Numbered from the stretch's first letter, positions 54,631 through 64,000 are shown. The stretch is DNA of 64,000 bases from Bradyrhizobium sp. U87765 SZCCT0048 (GCF_018131225.1 NZ_JAFCMM010000001.1:62001-126000), one strand, 5' to 3'. Translations and numbers: made by a program. Notes: generated by a model from the letters alone, not told the origin.

Positions 54631-56145
54631 TCACTTCAGCTTGACGCCGACGACCCGGACCAGCCCGTCAGGAACCGGCGAAAAGCCTTCGACACGCGTG
54701 GTGTGCGCGATCAGGATGCGCTGGTGGTAGATATAGACGATCGGTTCGTCGTTCAGCACCCTGGCGGTCAGCTTTTCATAGATCGCCTTGCGCTGCGCGG
54801 GATCTTCGCTGATCCGGGCGTCTTCCAGCAGCTTGTCGGCTTCGGCATTGGAATAGAAGCTGTAGTTTTGCGGCGCATTGCTCTTCAGGAAGATGTAGCT
54901 GTTGCCGTCGGGATCGACCCGTCCGCTCCATTGCAGGTAGTAGGCCTGATACTCGCCCGCTTCGGCCTGTTTCAGCGACGTCGCGAATTCGGTGACGCGG
55001 ATCTTCATATCGAAGCCGGCTTCGCCGGCCATCGCCTGGATCATCTGGGCGACGGATTCGTTCTCCGCTCCCTTGGGCACCATGAAGTCGACGGCAATGC
55101 GTCCGGAGATTCCCGCCTCCTTGAGCAGCATCCTGGCCTTGGCAAGGTCGCGGCCGCGGACGGGAAAGGCCTTCTGATAGTAGGGATGCTCGGGGCTCAG
55201 CCACTGATTGCCGGGCATGAACTCGCCGTTGAACGCAACCTGATTGATGGCGTCGCGATCGAGCGACAGATCGAAGGCCTGGCGGACCTTGTCGGACTGG
55301 CTGAGCGGTCCCCTTGTCTTGTCGTTGCCGATATTGAGGGTGATGCCGCGATAACCCAGTTCGAGGGTGGCCGCCAGTTTGAGTTTCGGGTCGGCGCGGA
55401 CGTCCTTGACGTCGGTCGCGAGCAGCCGCTCCATGATATCGAGCCCGCCGGATTTGAGGTTGGCGAGGCGCACCGTCGCATCGACGATGGGCAGGTAGAC
55501 GATGCGGTCGATGAAGACCTGGTCCTTGTTCCAGTAATCCGCGAATTTTTCGAACACGATGCGGTCCTGCGGCACCCGCTCGACGAATTTGTAGGGGCCG
55601 GCGCAGACCGGATGCAGTCCGAACCTGTCACCGGCGTCTTTCGCGGCTTTGGGAGACACCATCATGCCGGCACGGTCGGCGAGCTGGGCAACCAGCGGCG
55701 CGTACGCGGTCTTGAGCACCAGCTTGATCGTCAGTGGATCGACGATGTCGACATGATCGACCGCGGCAAGCTCCGGCCTGCGGAACGACGACGGCAGCGT
55801 CAGGTGGCGGTCGAGCGAGAATTTGGCGGCGGCGGCATCGAATGTTTCGCCGTCGTGGAATTTGACGCCAGGACGTAGCTTGAGCGTCACCTCCTTGCCA
55901 TCGCTTGAAGTCTCGTGCGACAGCGCGAGCTGGGGGACGATGTTCAGTTTCGCGTCGATGTCGAACAGCTTGTCGCAGAATGCTGCGAACACGATGCGGC
56001 CGACATAGGTGCGTGCGAGGGTGGGATCGAGGATGTCGGGATCTTCGGCGAGGCCGATCCGCAGTGTGGTCTGCGCGCGCGCCGACATGGCGCCGAGCAG
56101 CAATACGACGGTTGCGAGGGCGATCGATCGCCGAAGCATTTTCAT
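54631..56145 (-). CDS. ABC transporter substrate-binding protein, SBP_bac_5 (DppA/GsiB-like)
   Basis: A 504-residue periplasmic protein with a signal peptide ending MSARAQT. The family-5 signature region LKLRPGVKFHDGETFDAAAAKFS and the QFNGEFMPGNQWLSP-like lobe are clear. ATG at 56145 follows a near-perfect AGGAGGTCAGCC. With gamma-glutamyltransferase in the same run, glutathione or another gamma-glutamyl compound is a reasonable ligand, but this is inference. Confidence 0.9.
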   Translation of the reverse strand: MKMLRRSIALATVVLLLGAMSARAQTTLRIGLAEDPDILDPTLARTYVGRIVFAAFCDKLFDIDAKLNIVPQLALSHETSSDGKEVTLKLRPGVKFHDGETFDAAAAKFSLDRHLTLPSSFRRPELAAVDHVDIVDPLTIKLVLKTAYAPLVAQLADRAGMMVSPKAAKDAGDRFGLHPVCAGPYKFVERVPQDRIVFEKFADYWNKDQVFIDRIVYLPIVDATVRLANLKSGGLDIMERLLATDVKDVRADPKLKLAATLELGYRGITLNIGNDKTRGPLSQSDKVRQAFDLSLDRDAINQVAFNGEFMPGNQWLSPEHPYYQKAFPVRGRDLAKARMLLKEAGISGRIAVDFMVPKGAENESVAQMIQAMAGEAGFDMKIRVTEFATSLKQAEAGEYQAYYLQWSGRVDPDGNSYIFLKSNAPQNYSFYSNAEADKLLEDARISEDPAQRKAIYEKLTARVLNDEPIVYIYHQRILIAHTTRVEGFSPVPDGLVRVVGVKLK

Positions 56146-56212
56146 GGCTGACCTCCTGGCTGATCCGGCATGCGCCGGGCGCCGGCATCTGCAGCGGACG
56201 GGAGGCGGACCA

Positions 56213-56923
56213 TCAGCCCTCCTCCGCCCGCGACCGCGCGATGCCGGCTTCAATGATGGTTCTGTCCGTTTCTCCGACCCGATCGCCGCTGCGCGGCAGA
56301 AAGCGGCGAAAGTGCACCCAGCGCTCGCGGCTGACCTGTTCGAGCCGCGCCAGCTCGGCGAGCGGATCCTCATGGTCATCGACCCGCAGGTCGAGGTCGG
56401 ACCACGGCTCGTCGCCGTGCAGCAGCAGTGCGGCCGATTGGCGGCCGCGGCGGTCACCGCCCGCCGCTTCGCCGGCGCGCATCGCAGCGATCAGCCGCTG
56501 CGCCAGCGGCAATGCTGCGGCGGCGGCAAAGGTCGCGGCCGTGGTATCGATGACTTCGGGTCCCGCAAGCATGTTGCCGGCGATCGAAAATCCCTCGGCG
56601 GTACAGTGGCCGCACCAGCCGACACAGGCCGCGCCGGTATGCGCTGCCATGCGTCCCGTGGCGTCAATCATGTGGAGCTGGCGGTAGTCGCGCCCGCCGT
56701 CCGATGCTGTCAGTTGCGCAACCACCTCTGCCGGCGCAAGACCCTGGCGCAGCAGTGCGAGGCCCTCGACGCCATAGAACGAATTGAGCAGTGCCTGCGT
56801 GGCGATGGCGCCGACGCCGCTGGCGATGAATGGCACACGCGCACCGACTGCAAAGAACCTGGTCGCGCCCGCGATGGCGAGGTGTCCGGTGGCATGGTCT
56901 CTGGCAATGATCGACCATGTCAT
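56213..56923 (-). CDS. DUF1028-family protein (Ntn-hydrolase-like)
   Basis: A 236-residue DUF1028 protein: TWSIIARDHATGHLAIAGAT at the N-terminus and GNMLAGPEVIDTTA midway are family hallmarks. The fold is thought to be Ntn-hydrolase-like, and members often lie with peptide transporters and gamma-glutamyltransferases, as here. It starts 15 bases after the ggt stop. Activity not established. Confidence 0.85.
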   Translation of the reverse strand: MTWSIIARDHATGHLAIAGATRFFAVGARVPFIASGVGAIATQALLNSFYGVEGLALLRQGLAPAEVVAQLTASDGGRDYRQLHMIDATGRMAAHTGAACVGWCGHCTAEGFSIAGNMLAGPEVIDTTAATFAAAAALPLAQRLIAAMRAGEAAGGDRRGRQSAALLLHGDEPWSDLDLRVDDHEDPLAELARLEQVSRERWVHFRRFLPRSGDRVGETDRTIIEAGIARSRAEEG

Positions 56924-56937
56924 CGGCGTCTGGCCCC

Positions 56938-58743
56938 CTAGCGTCCTGCGGCGTAGCCTTGCATTCCGCGCGGGTTGGCCGCGGCGCGGCGGCGCGGCCC
57001 GACACGGGATGCGGCGGTCAGCCGGCCTTCCGACCAGTCAGGACCGATCTCGACGATATGGCCGCGACGCCGCAGCTCAGCGACCGTCGCCTGCGGAACA
57101 CGGTTCTCGAGCACCAGCACGCCGGGACGCGCCGTGCGTGGCCAGAACGAGATCGGAAAATGTTCGGAATGCCAGGCCGGAGCATCGATGGCTTCCTGAA
57201 GATTGAAGCCGGCATGGACGTGGCGCAGGAAGAACTGGGTGATCCACTGGTCCTGCTGGTCGCCGCCGGGAGAGCCCCACGCGAGATACGGCTCGCCGTC
57301 GCGCAGCGCCATGGTCGGACTGAGCGTGGTGCGCGGCCGCCGTCCCGGCGCGAGCGCCGCGGGGTGGCCCTCCTCCAGCCAGAACATCTGGGCGCGGCTG
57401 CCAAGGCAGAAGCCGATCTCTGGAATGACCGGTGACGACTGCAGCCAGCCTCCGGATGGCGTCGCCGAGACCATGTTGCCGTCGCGGTCGATGATATCGA
57501 AGTGCACGGTGTCGCCGCGCACCTCGCCGAGCCGGCCGACGGTCGGCTCGCCTGCGCCCATCGCGCCCACGGCAGTGCGCTGCTCGTCGGCGCGGCGCAG
57601 CTCCACCACCGCGCCGGCGCCATCGACCGTGCCGGGGCGATAGTCGAGCGAGGCGCTGTCGGCGGAAATCAGCTTGCGGCGGGCGTCGTTGTAGGCATCG
57701 GACAGCAGCACGCCGATCGGCACGTCGGTGAAGTCGGGATCGCCATAGAACGTGTCGCGATCGGCATAGGCGAGCTTGGCGCACTCGACCTGCAGATGGA
57801 TGAAGTCCGCTCCCGCGGGATCGAGCCCGTCGAGGGCGAAGCCCTTGAGCAGCGCCAGTTGCTGCAGCATCACCGGCCCCTGGCTCCAGACGCCGGCCTT
57901 GCAGACGGTGTAGCGGCCGTAATCGTAAGTCAGCGGCGCCTCGACATGGGCCTGCCAGCGCGCCATGTCGTCGCCGCGCAGCACGCCGCGATGGGGCGCG
58001 CCGCTGACATCCATGACGTCCTGTGTGCGGCAGAAGCGGTCTATCGCCTCGGCGACGAAGCCCTGCGACCAGCTTCGGCGCGCGCGCTCGATCTGCGCGA
58101 TGCGGTCGCTGCCGGCGCTCTCGGCCTCGCGCAGGATGCGCTCATAGCTGCCGGCAAGGGTGGCGTTGGTGAACAGCGTCCCCGGCTCCGGCACGCGGCC
58201 ATGCGGCAGGTAGACCGCGGCCGACGTCGGCCAGTGGGTGCGGAACAGCTCCTCGACGGTCGCGATGGTGGCGCAGGCGCGCTCGACCAGCGGATAGCCG
58301 TTGCGGGCGTAGCCGATCGCGGGCGCGAGGACGTCGCGCAGCGACAGCGTGCCGTAATCGCGCAGCAACAACATCCAGGCCTCGAACGTGCCGGGAACGC
58401 AGGCGGCGAGCAGTCCCGTTCCCGGGACCATGTCGAGGCCTTCGGCACGGTAATGCGCGATGGTCGCGCCGGCGGGCGCCGGCCCCTGCCCGCAGATCAC
58501 CTCCGTGCGTCCACGGCGCGTATCGTGGACGATGATCGGTACATCGCCGCCCGGCCCGTTGAGGTGCGGTTCCACGACCTGCAGCGTGAACGCGGTCGCG
58601 ACGGCGGCGTCGAACGCGTTGCCGCCCTTCTCCAGGATTGCCATGCCCACGGCCGTGGCGATCCAGTGGGTGGATGTCACGACGCCGAAGGTGCCCTCGA
58701 TCTCGGGGCGGGTCGTGAACGGGTTCGGATTAATGTTGCTCAT
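56938..58743 (-). CDS. Gamma-glutamyltransferase-family enzyme
   Basis: A 601-residue Ntn-hydrolase of the GGT family, which cleaves gamma-glutamyl bonds after self-processing. The nucleophile is Thr412 (GDTVHFDIIDRDGN), and GGNAFDAAVA and PGGD near the N-terminus bind the glutamyl moiety. The usual SSGG oxyanion motif is represented by GSPGGDQQ. I see no signal peptide, so it may be cytoplasmic, processing what the transporter imports. It is the first gene of this operon; RBS is weak. Confidence 0.9.
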   Translation of the reverse strand: MSNINPNPFTTRPEIEGTFGVVTSTHWIATAVGMAILEKGGNAFDAAVATAFTLQVVEPHLNGPGGDVPIIVHDTRRGRTEVICGQGPAPAGATIAHYRAEGLDMVPGTGLLAACVPGTFEAWMLLLRDYGTLSLRDVLAPAIGYARNGYPLVERACATIATVEELFRTHWPTSAAVYLPHGRVPEPGTLFTNATLAGSYERILREAESAGSDRIAQIERARRSWSQGFVAEAIDRFCRTQDVMDVSGAPHRGVLRGDDMARWQAHVEAPLTYDYGRYTVCKAGVWSQGPVMLQQLALLKGFALDGLDPAGADFIHLQVECAKLAYADRDTFYGDPDFTDVPIGVLLSDAYNDARRKLISADSASLDYRPGTVDGAGAVVELRRADEQRTAVGAMGAGEPTVGRLGEVRGDTVHFDIIDRDGNMVSATPSGGWLQSSPVIPEIGFCLGSRAQMFWLEEGHPAALAPGRRPRTTLSPTMALRDGEPYLAWGSPGGDQQDQWITQFFLRHVHAGFNLQEAIDAPAWHSEHFPISFWPRTARPGVLVLENRVPQATVAELRRRGHIVEIGPDWSEGRLTAASRVGPRRRAAANPRGMQGYAAGR

Positions 58744-58874
58744 GGTATTTCGTATGCAAGCCCCAAGGCTCGCACTTGACCACAAGCCGGCAGCGCTGCC
58801 AATGCGTTGGTGCGCTGCGTCCTGGATAAAATCCCCTTGAGGAGCTGCGCGGCCGTTAGCGCCCGACGCGCTGC

Positions 58875-59435
58875 TCAGGCCAGTGCGAGGCGCGCGTCGC
58901 GCCGGCGCAGCCAGTGGATCGCCGGCACGGTCAGCAGCACCATCAGCGCCTTGCCGATGATCTGTCCTGCGAGGAAGTCGAGACTGCCGAAGGCGAGCCA
59001 CAGGAACAGGAAGGAATCGGCCACCAGGCCGACGGCGCTGCTCGCCAGCACTGCCAGCACGAGCCCGCGCCGCTGCAGTGGCGTGTACACGGCGAAGTCC
59101 GCAAGCTCCGACAGCAGAAATGCGACGGTGGACGCCAGCACCAGAGCGGGCGGCGCCAGCAGCGCCGACAGCGCCGCGCCGATCACGATGGCGCCGAGGC
59201 CCCAGCCGACGCCGAGACGCCGCTGCACGAGATCGCGCAGCACGAGCGCAAGCCCGACCATCAGCACACCGCTCGGCGCCATGAAGCCTCCAGGAGCCAC
59301 CGGAATCAGGCAGGGCTCGCCAGGCGGGCACACGGTGCCGACATGCTGAATCAACCAGTTGGCGGCGGGGATGCAGGCGATGTAGGCGATCAGGAAGGCG
59401 AGGCCTTCCGTCCGGCGGCGCTGGTCGGTGGTCAT
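58875..59435 (-). CDS. Queuosine-precursor transporter, VUT/YhhQ family
   Basis: A 186-residue membrane protein with about six helices; [11 protein letters not shown] and [14 protein letters not shown] are typical of the VUT/QPT (YhhQ) group that imports preQ0/preQ1 or queuine. Its start overlaps the queC stop (ATGA), which makes cotranscription and a role in queuosine supply very likely. ATG at 59435; upstream in-frame codons lie within queC. Confidence 0.88.
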   Translation of the reverse strand: MTTDQRRRTEGLAFLIAYIACIPAANWLIQHVGTVCPPGEPCLIPVAPGGFMAPSGVLMVGLALVLRDLVQRRLGVGWGLGAIVIGAALSALLAPPALVLASTVAFLLSELADFAVYTPLQRRGLVLAVLASSAVGLVADSFLFLWLAFGSLDFLAGQIIGKALMVLLTVPAIHWLRRRDARLALA

Positions 59436-60166
59436 CGGGCGTCCTTTCCAGCGTCCTGCACGGTTGCGGCATAGCCGGCCCAGCCCCGTGCACGTAGCTG
59501 GCAGGCCGGACATTCGCCGCAGCCATAGCCCCAGTCGTGACGGGCGCCGCGTTCGCCGAGATAGCAGGTGTGCGAGTGGTCACGGATCAGATCGACGAGG
59601 CCGTCGCCGCCGAGTTGATGGGCGAGCGCCCAGGTCTGCGCCTTGTCCAGCCACATCAGCGGCGTGTGCAGCTCGAAGTCACGGCCCATGCCAAGATTGA
59701 GCGCGGCATTGAGCGCCTTGATGGTCTCGTCGCGGCAGTCGGGATAACCGGAGTAGTCAGTCTCGCACATGCCGCCGACGACATGGCGGATGCCGCGCCG
59801 GTAGGCCAGTGCCGCGGCGAACGTCAGGAAGATCAGGTTGCGACCAGGCACGAACGTATTCGGCAGCCCGTCCGCCCCCATCTCGATCGCCATGTCGCGG
59901 GTCAGCGCGGTCTCCGAGACGGAGGCAAGCGTCGGGATGTCGAGCGTATGAGCCTCGCCGAGCCGCCCCCTCCAGTCCGGGCGGAGGGCCTGGAGGCCGT
60001 CGCTCAGCGCAGCACGGCAGTCGAGTTCCACGAGATGGCGCTGCCCATAGGAAAACCCGACGGTTTCGACCCGGGCGAAACGGGCCAGCGCCCAGGCAAG
60101 ACAGGTCGCGGAATCCTGGCCGCCGGAGAACAGCACCAGGGCGGCATCGTGAACGGTTTCGGTCAT
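59432..60166 (-). CDS. queC: 7-cyano-7-deazaguanine (preQ0) synthase
   Basis: A 244-residue QueC, making preQ0 from 7-carboxy-7-deazaguanine with ATP and ammonia. The PP-loop SGGQDS is at the start and the zinc site is C-x16-C-x2-C-x2-C-like near the end (CYLGERG to [10 protein letters not shown]). ATG at 60166 is favoured; another in-frame ATG lies at 60178. A highly structured 90-base segment lies upstream. Confidence 0.95.
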   Translation of the reverse strand: MTETVHDAALVLFSGGQDSATCLAWALARFARVETVGFSYGQRHLVELDCRAALSDGLQALRPDWRGRLGEAHTLDIPTLASVSETALTRDMAIEMGADGLPNTFVPGRNLIFLTFAAALAYRRGIRHVVGGMCETDYSGYPDCRDETIKALNAALNLGMGRDFELHTPLMWLDKAQTWALAHQLGGDGLVDLIRDHSHTCYLGERGARHDWGYGCGECPACQLRARGWAGYAATVQDAGKDAR

Positions 60167-60212
60167 GGCGCTGCCCATAGCACCTCGGGCCGGCGCCACC
60201 AACAATGGCGGC

Positions 60213-60302
60213 ATCACGTCCCTGGCATGGCCGGTACCACCGGTGGGCAACCCCGGGCCGGAGGTGGTTGCCCCGGCCGGATTGCGGCATAAGGGACGTG
60301 AT
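60213..60302. ncRNA. Strongly structured divergent leader between queC and mazG
   Basis: ATCACGTCCCT (60213-60223) is exactly complementary to AGGGACGTGAT (60292-60302). Enclosed is a second perfect stem, GGGCAACC (60245-60252) with GGTTGCCC (60266-60273), and further GC-rich self-complementary stretches. Either strand could form a closed multi-stem RNA, as the leader of queC (47 bases before its start) or mazG (18 bases before its start). I could not match it to a preQ1 riboswitch class. Function unknown. Confidence 0.45.
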
Positions 60303-60319
60303 CTTTCCGCGAGGTGCCC

Positions 60320-61165
60320 ATGTCGTCGTCGATGTCGTCGTCCATGTCCCCGTCCCGCGATATCAGCCGGCTCATCGAGATCATGGCCCGGCTGCGCACG
60401 CCCGTGACGGGCTGTCCCTGGGACCTGGAACAGAATTTCGAGACCATCGCGCCCTACACCATCGAGGAGGCCTATGAGGTCGTCGATGCGATCACCCGCC
60501 GCGACCTGGAGGACCTCAAGGACGAGCTCGGCGACCTCCTGCTGCAGGTCGTCTTCCACGCCCAGATGGCGCAGGAACAGGGCGTGTTCGCGTTCGGCGA
60601 TGTCGTCGAGGCCATCACCCGCAAGATGATCCGCCGCCATCCGCATGTGTTTGGCGACCGCGCCGGCAAGCTCAGCCCCGACGAGGTCAAGGACGCCTGG
60701 GGCCGCATCAAGGCGGAGGAGAAAGCCGAGCGCGCCGCGCGCCGTCCGGCGGCCTCGGGGCCTCCCTCGCTCCTCTCCGGCGTCAAGGCCGGGCAGCCCA
60801 CGCTCACGCGCGCGCTCGAGCTGCAGCGCAAGGCCTCGACGGTCGGCTTCGACTGGAACGATGCCCGCGCGGTGATCGCCAAGATCCGCGAGGAGACCGA
60901 CGAGATCGAGGCGGCGCTCGACGCCGGGCAGAGCGAGGAGGTCGCTACCGAAGTCGGCGACCTGATGTTCGTGCTGGTCAATCTCGCGCGTCATGTCGGC
61001 GCCGATCCCGAGGCGGCGTTGCGCGGCGCCAATGCCAAGTTCGAGCGGCGGTTCGGGTTCATCGAACACGCCCTCGCCGCGCGCGGCGTGGCGCCGGTCG
61101 ACGCGACGCTCGACGAGATGGATGCGCTATGGAACGAGGCCAAACGACAGGAGGCGGCGGAATAG
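60320..61165 (+). CDS. mazG: Nucleoside triphosphate pyrophosphohydrolase MazG
   Basis: A 281-residue MazG with two all-alpha NTP-PPase domains. In the first, [14 protein letters not shown] and [10 protein letters not shown] with [13 protein letters not shown] give the EEXXE/EXXD metal motifs; the second repeats them ([21 protein letters not shown]). It removes non-canonical or excess NTPs. ATG at 60320 follows GAGGT; further ATGs follow at 60332 and 60344. Usually close to hflX in alphaproteobacteria, as here. Confidence 0.94.
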   Translation: MSSSMSSSMSPSRDISRLIEIMARLRTPVTGCPWDLEQNFETIAPYTIEEAYEVVDAITRRDLEDLKDELGDLLLQVVFHAQMAQEQGVFAFGDVVEAITRKMIRRHPHVFGDRAGKLSPDEVKDAWGRIKAEEKAERAARRPAASGPPSLLSGVKAGQPTLTRALELQRKASTVGFDWNDARAVIAKIREETDEIEAALDAGQSEEVATEVGDLMFVLVNLARHVGADPEAALRGANAKFERRFGFIEHALAARGVAPVDATLDEMDALWNEAKRQEAAE

Positions 61166-61179
61166 CTTCCGCCGCCTCC
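61150..61179 (+). terminator. Terminator hairpin overlapping the mazG stop codon
   Basis: GGAGGCGGCGGAA (61150-61162), loop TAGC, TTCCGCCGCCTCC (61167-61179): thirteen perfect pairs. The mazG stop TAG lies in the loop, so the left arm is coding. A TTTT follows a few bases later. It may also serve the convergent dehydrogenase gene. Confidence 0.65.
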
Positions 61180-61213
61180 CCGATCGTTTTCGGATGTTGT
61201 CGCGCGCCGGGCG

Positions 61214-62650
61214 TCAGACGCCGGTCTGGGTGATGAACTTGGTGTTGAGGTAGCCTTCCATGGCCTCGGTGCCGCCCTCGGAGCCGTAGCCCGAATCCTT
61301 GACGCCGCCGAACGGCACTTCCGGCAGCGCGAGGCCGAAGCTGTTGATCGACACCATGCCGCTCTCGATCGCCGCGCCGATGGCGGTCGCGGTCTTGGTC
61401 GAGCTGGTGAAGGCGTAGGACGCGAGGCCGAACGGCAGGCGGTTGGCTTCGCTCGCCACCTCGTCGAAGGTCGAGAACGGCGAGATCAGTGCCAGCGGTC
61501 CGAATGGCTCCTCGTTCATCGCGCGGGCGTCGACCGGCACGTCAGTGACCACCGTCGGCTCGAAGAAGTAGCCCTTGTTGCCGATGCGATGGCCGCCGGC
61601 CGCGATTTTGGCGCCCTTGGCGGCCGCGTCTTGCACCATCTCCTCGATCGCGGTGACGCGGCGCGGATTGGCGAGCGCACCCATCCGGCTGTCCTTCTCG
61701 AGGCCGTTGCCGACCTTGATGCTCTTGGCGCCGGCGACGAACTTCTCGATGAAGCTGTTGTAGACGTCCTTCTGCACGAGGAAACGGGTCGGCGAAATGC
61801 AGACCTGGCCGGCGTTGCGGTATTTCGCAGCGCTCAGGATCTTGGCCGCGGCGTCGACGTCGGCGTCGTCGAACACGATCGCCGGCGCGTGGCCGCCGAG
61901 CTCCATGGTGACACGCTTCATGTGCAGGCCGGCGAGCCCGGCGAGCTGCTTGCCGACATTGGTCGAGCCGGTGAATGAGATCTTGCGGATCACCGGATGC
62001 GGGATCAGGTACTGCGAGATCTCGGACGGCACGCCGTACACGAGATTGACCACGCCCGCCGGCACGCCGGCATCGACGAAAGCGCGGATCAGTTCGGCCG
62101 GCGATGCCGGGGTCTCTTCGGGCGCCTTGACGATGATCGAGCAACCGGCCGCGAGCGCGGCGGAGAGCTTGCGGACCACCTGATTGATCGGGAAATTCCA
62201 GGGGGTGAAGGCGGCGACCGGGCCGACCGGCTCACGGATGGCGAGCTGGTAGACGCCGGGCGCGCGGGCCGGAATGATGCGGCCGTAGGTGCGACGGCCC
62301 TCCTCGGCGAACCACTCGATGATGTCGGCCGACGACAGGGTCTCGGCCTTGGCTTCGGCGAGTGTCTTGCCCTGCTCGCGCACCATCAGCACGGCGATGG
62401 TGTCGGCGCGCTCGCGCATCAGGCCGGCGGCCTTGTGCATGATCCTGGCGCGGTCGAACGGCGACACGGCGCGCCATTGCTTGAAGCCACGCTCGGCGGC
62501 GGACAGCGCCTCGTCGAGGTCGGCCTTGGTGGCGTGCGCCACCGTGCCGATGGTTTCCTCTGTCGCGGGATCGAGGACCGGAATGGTGTCGCCGGACGAG
62601 CTGCCACGCCATTTACCGTCGATATGCAGCAGAACATTGGGATAGGTCAC
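61214..62650 (-). CDS. gabD: NAD(P)-dependent succinate-semialdehyde dehydrogenase
   Basis: A 478-residue aldehyde dehydrogenase of the SSADH/GabD group. The catalytic Glu lies in MELGGHAP, the nucleophile Cys in GQVCISP, and the NAD-binding [12 protein letters not shown] and PWNFPINQV motifs are intact. It oxidises succinate semialdehyde to succinate in 4-aminobutyrate breakdown. GTG at 62650 follows AAGGAGAGCGCC; an ATG at 62683 is possible. It sits, in the opposite strand sense to mazG, between mazG and hflX. Confidence 0.9.
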   Translation of the reverse strand: MTYPNVLLHIDGKWRGSSSGDTIPVLDPATEETIGTVAHATKADLDEALSAAERGFKQWRAVSPFDRARIMHKAAGLMRERADTIAVLMVREQGKTLAEAKAETLSSADIIEWFAEEGRRTYGRIIPARAPGVYQLAIREPVGPVAAFTPWNFPINQVVRKLSAALAAGCSIIVKAPEETPASPAELIRAFVDAGVPAGVVNLVYGVPSEISQYLIPHPVIRKISFTGSTNVGKQLAGLAGLHMKRVTMELGGHAPAIVFDDADVDAAAKILSAAKYRNAGQVCISPTRFLVQKDVYNSFIEKFVAGAKSIKVGNGLEKDSRMGALANPRRVTAIEEMVQDAAAKGAKIAAGGHRIGNKGYFFEPTVVTDVPVDARAMNEEPFGPLALISPFSTFDEVASEANRLPFGLASYAFTSSTKTATAIGAAIESGMVSINSFGLALPEVPFGGVKDSGYGSEGGTEAMEGYLNTKFITQTGV

Positions 62651-62808
62651 GGCGCTCTCCTTGGGGTTTTGTTGGCCGCGCATGAGATAGCGGACCGCGA
62701 ACAGCGGTCAAGTCTCCGGGCCGCCGAAATCAGCAGGGGCTGGCATGCCCTGGGAACATTGTGGCGGGCGAGCGATGGTCAGGAGACCAGACGCGACGCG
62801 ATGCGACG

Positions 62809-64000
62809 TTAGTCCGGACGGACCGCGGCGCCGAACCGCCGGATGATCATGTCCCGGCGGGTCTCGTCGACCCGTACGGTCATGTCGTAACGGCCGTCGT
62901 GCAATTGCTTGTCCAGCACTTCGGCGTTGCGATGCAGCCAACTGACCCCGGCGCCATCGGCTGCGTCGATCGAGAGTTCGAGGGTCGTGCGCGTTGCGGC
63001 AAGGCGGTCCTCGATCGCCGCGAGCAGGGTGTCGATCCCCTCGCCGGTCACCGCCGAAACCATCAGGCTCGGTCGCGTCTGAGGGCGGCGCGCCACGACG
63101 TTGGCGAGATTGGTACGCTCCTCCTCGCTGAAGCGGTCGATCTTGTTCCAGACCTCGATAATGCGCTCACCGCTTTCGGGATCGATGCCGAGCTGCTGCA
63201 GGATGGCGTCGACGTCGCGCTGCTGCGCCTCGGAATCCTCGTGCGAAATGTCGCGCACATGCAGGATGACGTCCGCCTCCACCACTTCTTCGAGGGTGGC
63301 GCGGAATGCGGCGACCAGCATGGTCGGCAGGTCCGAGATGAAGCCCACCGTGTCCGACAGCATCGCCTTGCCGCCATGGGGCAGATGCAACGCGCGCAAG
63401 GTCGGATCGAGGGTTGCGAACAGCATGTCCGCGGCCTGGACGTCGGCGCGCGTCAGACGATTGAACAGCGTCGACTTGCCGGCGTTGGTGTAGCCGACCA
63501 GCGCGACCACGCGGTACGGCACGCGGCGCCGTCCGGCGCGATGCAGCCGGCGCGTCGCCTGGACCTTCTTGATCTCGTTCTCCAGGCGCGTGATGCGTTC
63601 GCCGATCATGCGGCGGTCGGCCTCGATCTGGGTTTCGCCGGGGCCGCCCAGGAAGCCGAATCCGCCGCGCTGGCGTTCGAGATGTGTCCACGACCGTACC
63701 AGACGGCTGCGCTGGTAGTTGAGATGGGCGAGTTCGACCTGGAGCGAACCTTCCTTGGTCTTGGCGCGCCGCCCGAAGATTTCAAGGATCAGGCCGGTGC
63801 GGTCGAGGACCTTGGCGTTCCACTCCTTCTCGAGGTTGCGCTGCTGGATCGGCGACAGTGCGCAGTCCATCACCACGAGATCGGCGTGATGGGCGCGGAC
63901 CAGTCCGACGATCTCCTCCACCTTGCCCTTGCCGAGATAGGTCGCTGGACGAATCTGGCCGATCGGCGCCAGGATCGTCTCGACCACCGTCAGGTCGATG
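62809..64000 (-). CDS. hflX: Ribosome-associated GTPase HflX (N-terminus beyond the window)
   Basis: About 397 residues are visible and the frame is open to the window edge, so the first part is missing. HflX N-terminal domain with GKGKVEEI and GPGETQIEADRR, then a G domain with G1 GYTNAGKST, G3 DTVGF and G4 NKID. It splits stalled or hibernating ribosomes in GTP-dependent fashion. In relatives hfq lies directly upstream, which would be just outside. Confidence 0.95.
   Translation of the reverse strand, partial: IDLTVVETILAPIGQIRPATYLGKGKVEEIVGLVRAHHADLVVMDCALSPIQQRNLEKEWNAKVLDRTGLILEIFGRRAKTKEGSLQVELAHLNYQRSRLVRSWTHLERQRGGFGFLGGPGETQIEADRRMIGERITRLENEIKKVQATRRLHRAGRRRVPYRVVALVGYTNAGKSTLFNRLTRADVQAADMLFATLDPTLRALHLPHGGKAMLSDTVGFISDLPTMLVAAFRATLEEVVEADVILHVRDISHEDSEAQQRDVDAILQQLGIDPESGERIIEVWNKIDRFSEEERTNLANVVARRPQTRPSLMVSAVTGEGIDTLLAAIEDRLAATRTTLELSIDAADGAGVSWLHRNAEVLDKQLHDGRYDMTVRVDETRRDMIIRRFGAAVRPD

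Noticed and set aside
60213..60302. preQ1 riboswitch upstream of queC
   Set aside because: The short A-rich pseudoknot tail of class I and the core motifs of the other classes are not apparent; kept only as a structured element of unknown type.

Overview
The window is high-GC, densely coded chromosomal DNA, most likely from an alphaproteobacterium of the order Hyphomicrobiales (Rhizobiales) near Bradyrhizobium/Rhodopseudomonas. This is inferred from protein flavour and gene order, with no 16S gene in view. The supporting features are NasS with NrtABC, the run rlpA - dac - tmk - holB - metG - tatD - MBL hydrolase, hflX close to mazG, a histidine-type P450 ferredoxin, and a LuxR solo of the TraR/BjaR type. 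I see no phage, insertion sequence, integrase or CRISPR array.

Region 1 (1-12541) is a nitrate assimilation locus: the 3' end of nasS, the nitrate ABC importer nrtABC, a NirB/NasC-like FAD reductase, a strongly shortened formate/nitrite channel gene, siroheme nitrite reductase nirA, an Fe-S/FAD/NAD(P)H reductase lacking a flavodoxin domain, a tiny membrane protein, and the molybdopterin nitrate reductase nasA. The leader in front of nrtA carries two consecutive hexaloop hairpins, each with A at loop position 1 and G at position 4. The second excludes a downstream terminator-like hairpin, which is what a NasT (ANTAR) antitermination target looks like. Sigma-54-like elements precede both nrtA and the nirA group.

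Region 2 (12548-20249) holds pxpA, an RraA-like aldolase/regulator, a cupin, a small six-cysteine secreted protein, an orphan LuxR receptor with an intact acyl-homoserine-lactone pocket, a solitary binding protein, a LysR regulator divergent from ilvD, and a tRNA-Ser(UGA). Region 3 (20298-23457) has a TauE-type permease, a YdcZ-type DMT protein, an AraC regulator and a decayed glutathione S-transferase. Region 4 (23540-33455) is core housekeeping: a PPP-type phosphatase, RlpA, an epoxide-hydrolase-like enzyme, a PBP5-family protein with two altered active-site motifs, thymidylate kinase, DNA polymerase III delta', MetRS, TatD, an MBL hydrolase and a P-loop kinase.

Region 5 (33588-46229) is catabolic and accessory: acyl-CoA synthetase, a TRAP transporter with fused small and large membrane subunits, an SDR, an outer-membrane protein, azoreductase, LysR, an orphan pyruvate-dehydrogenase-type E1 alpha, and a TetR/ferredoxin/P450 module. 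Region 6 (46245-52645) is a CzcCBA-type divalent metal efflux operon flanked by two small exported proteins. Region 7 (52746-58743) combines gamma-glutamyltransferase, DUF1028, and a peptide importer that lacks ATPase genes. Region 8 (58875-64000) holds a queuosine-precursor transporter with queC, mazG, a succinate-semialdehyde dehydrogenase and hflX (cut by the window end).

Two genes, the nitrite channel and the GST, keep their N- and C-terminal ends but have lost their middles.
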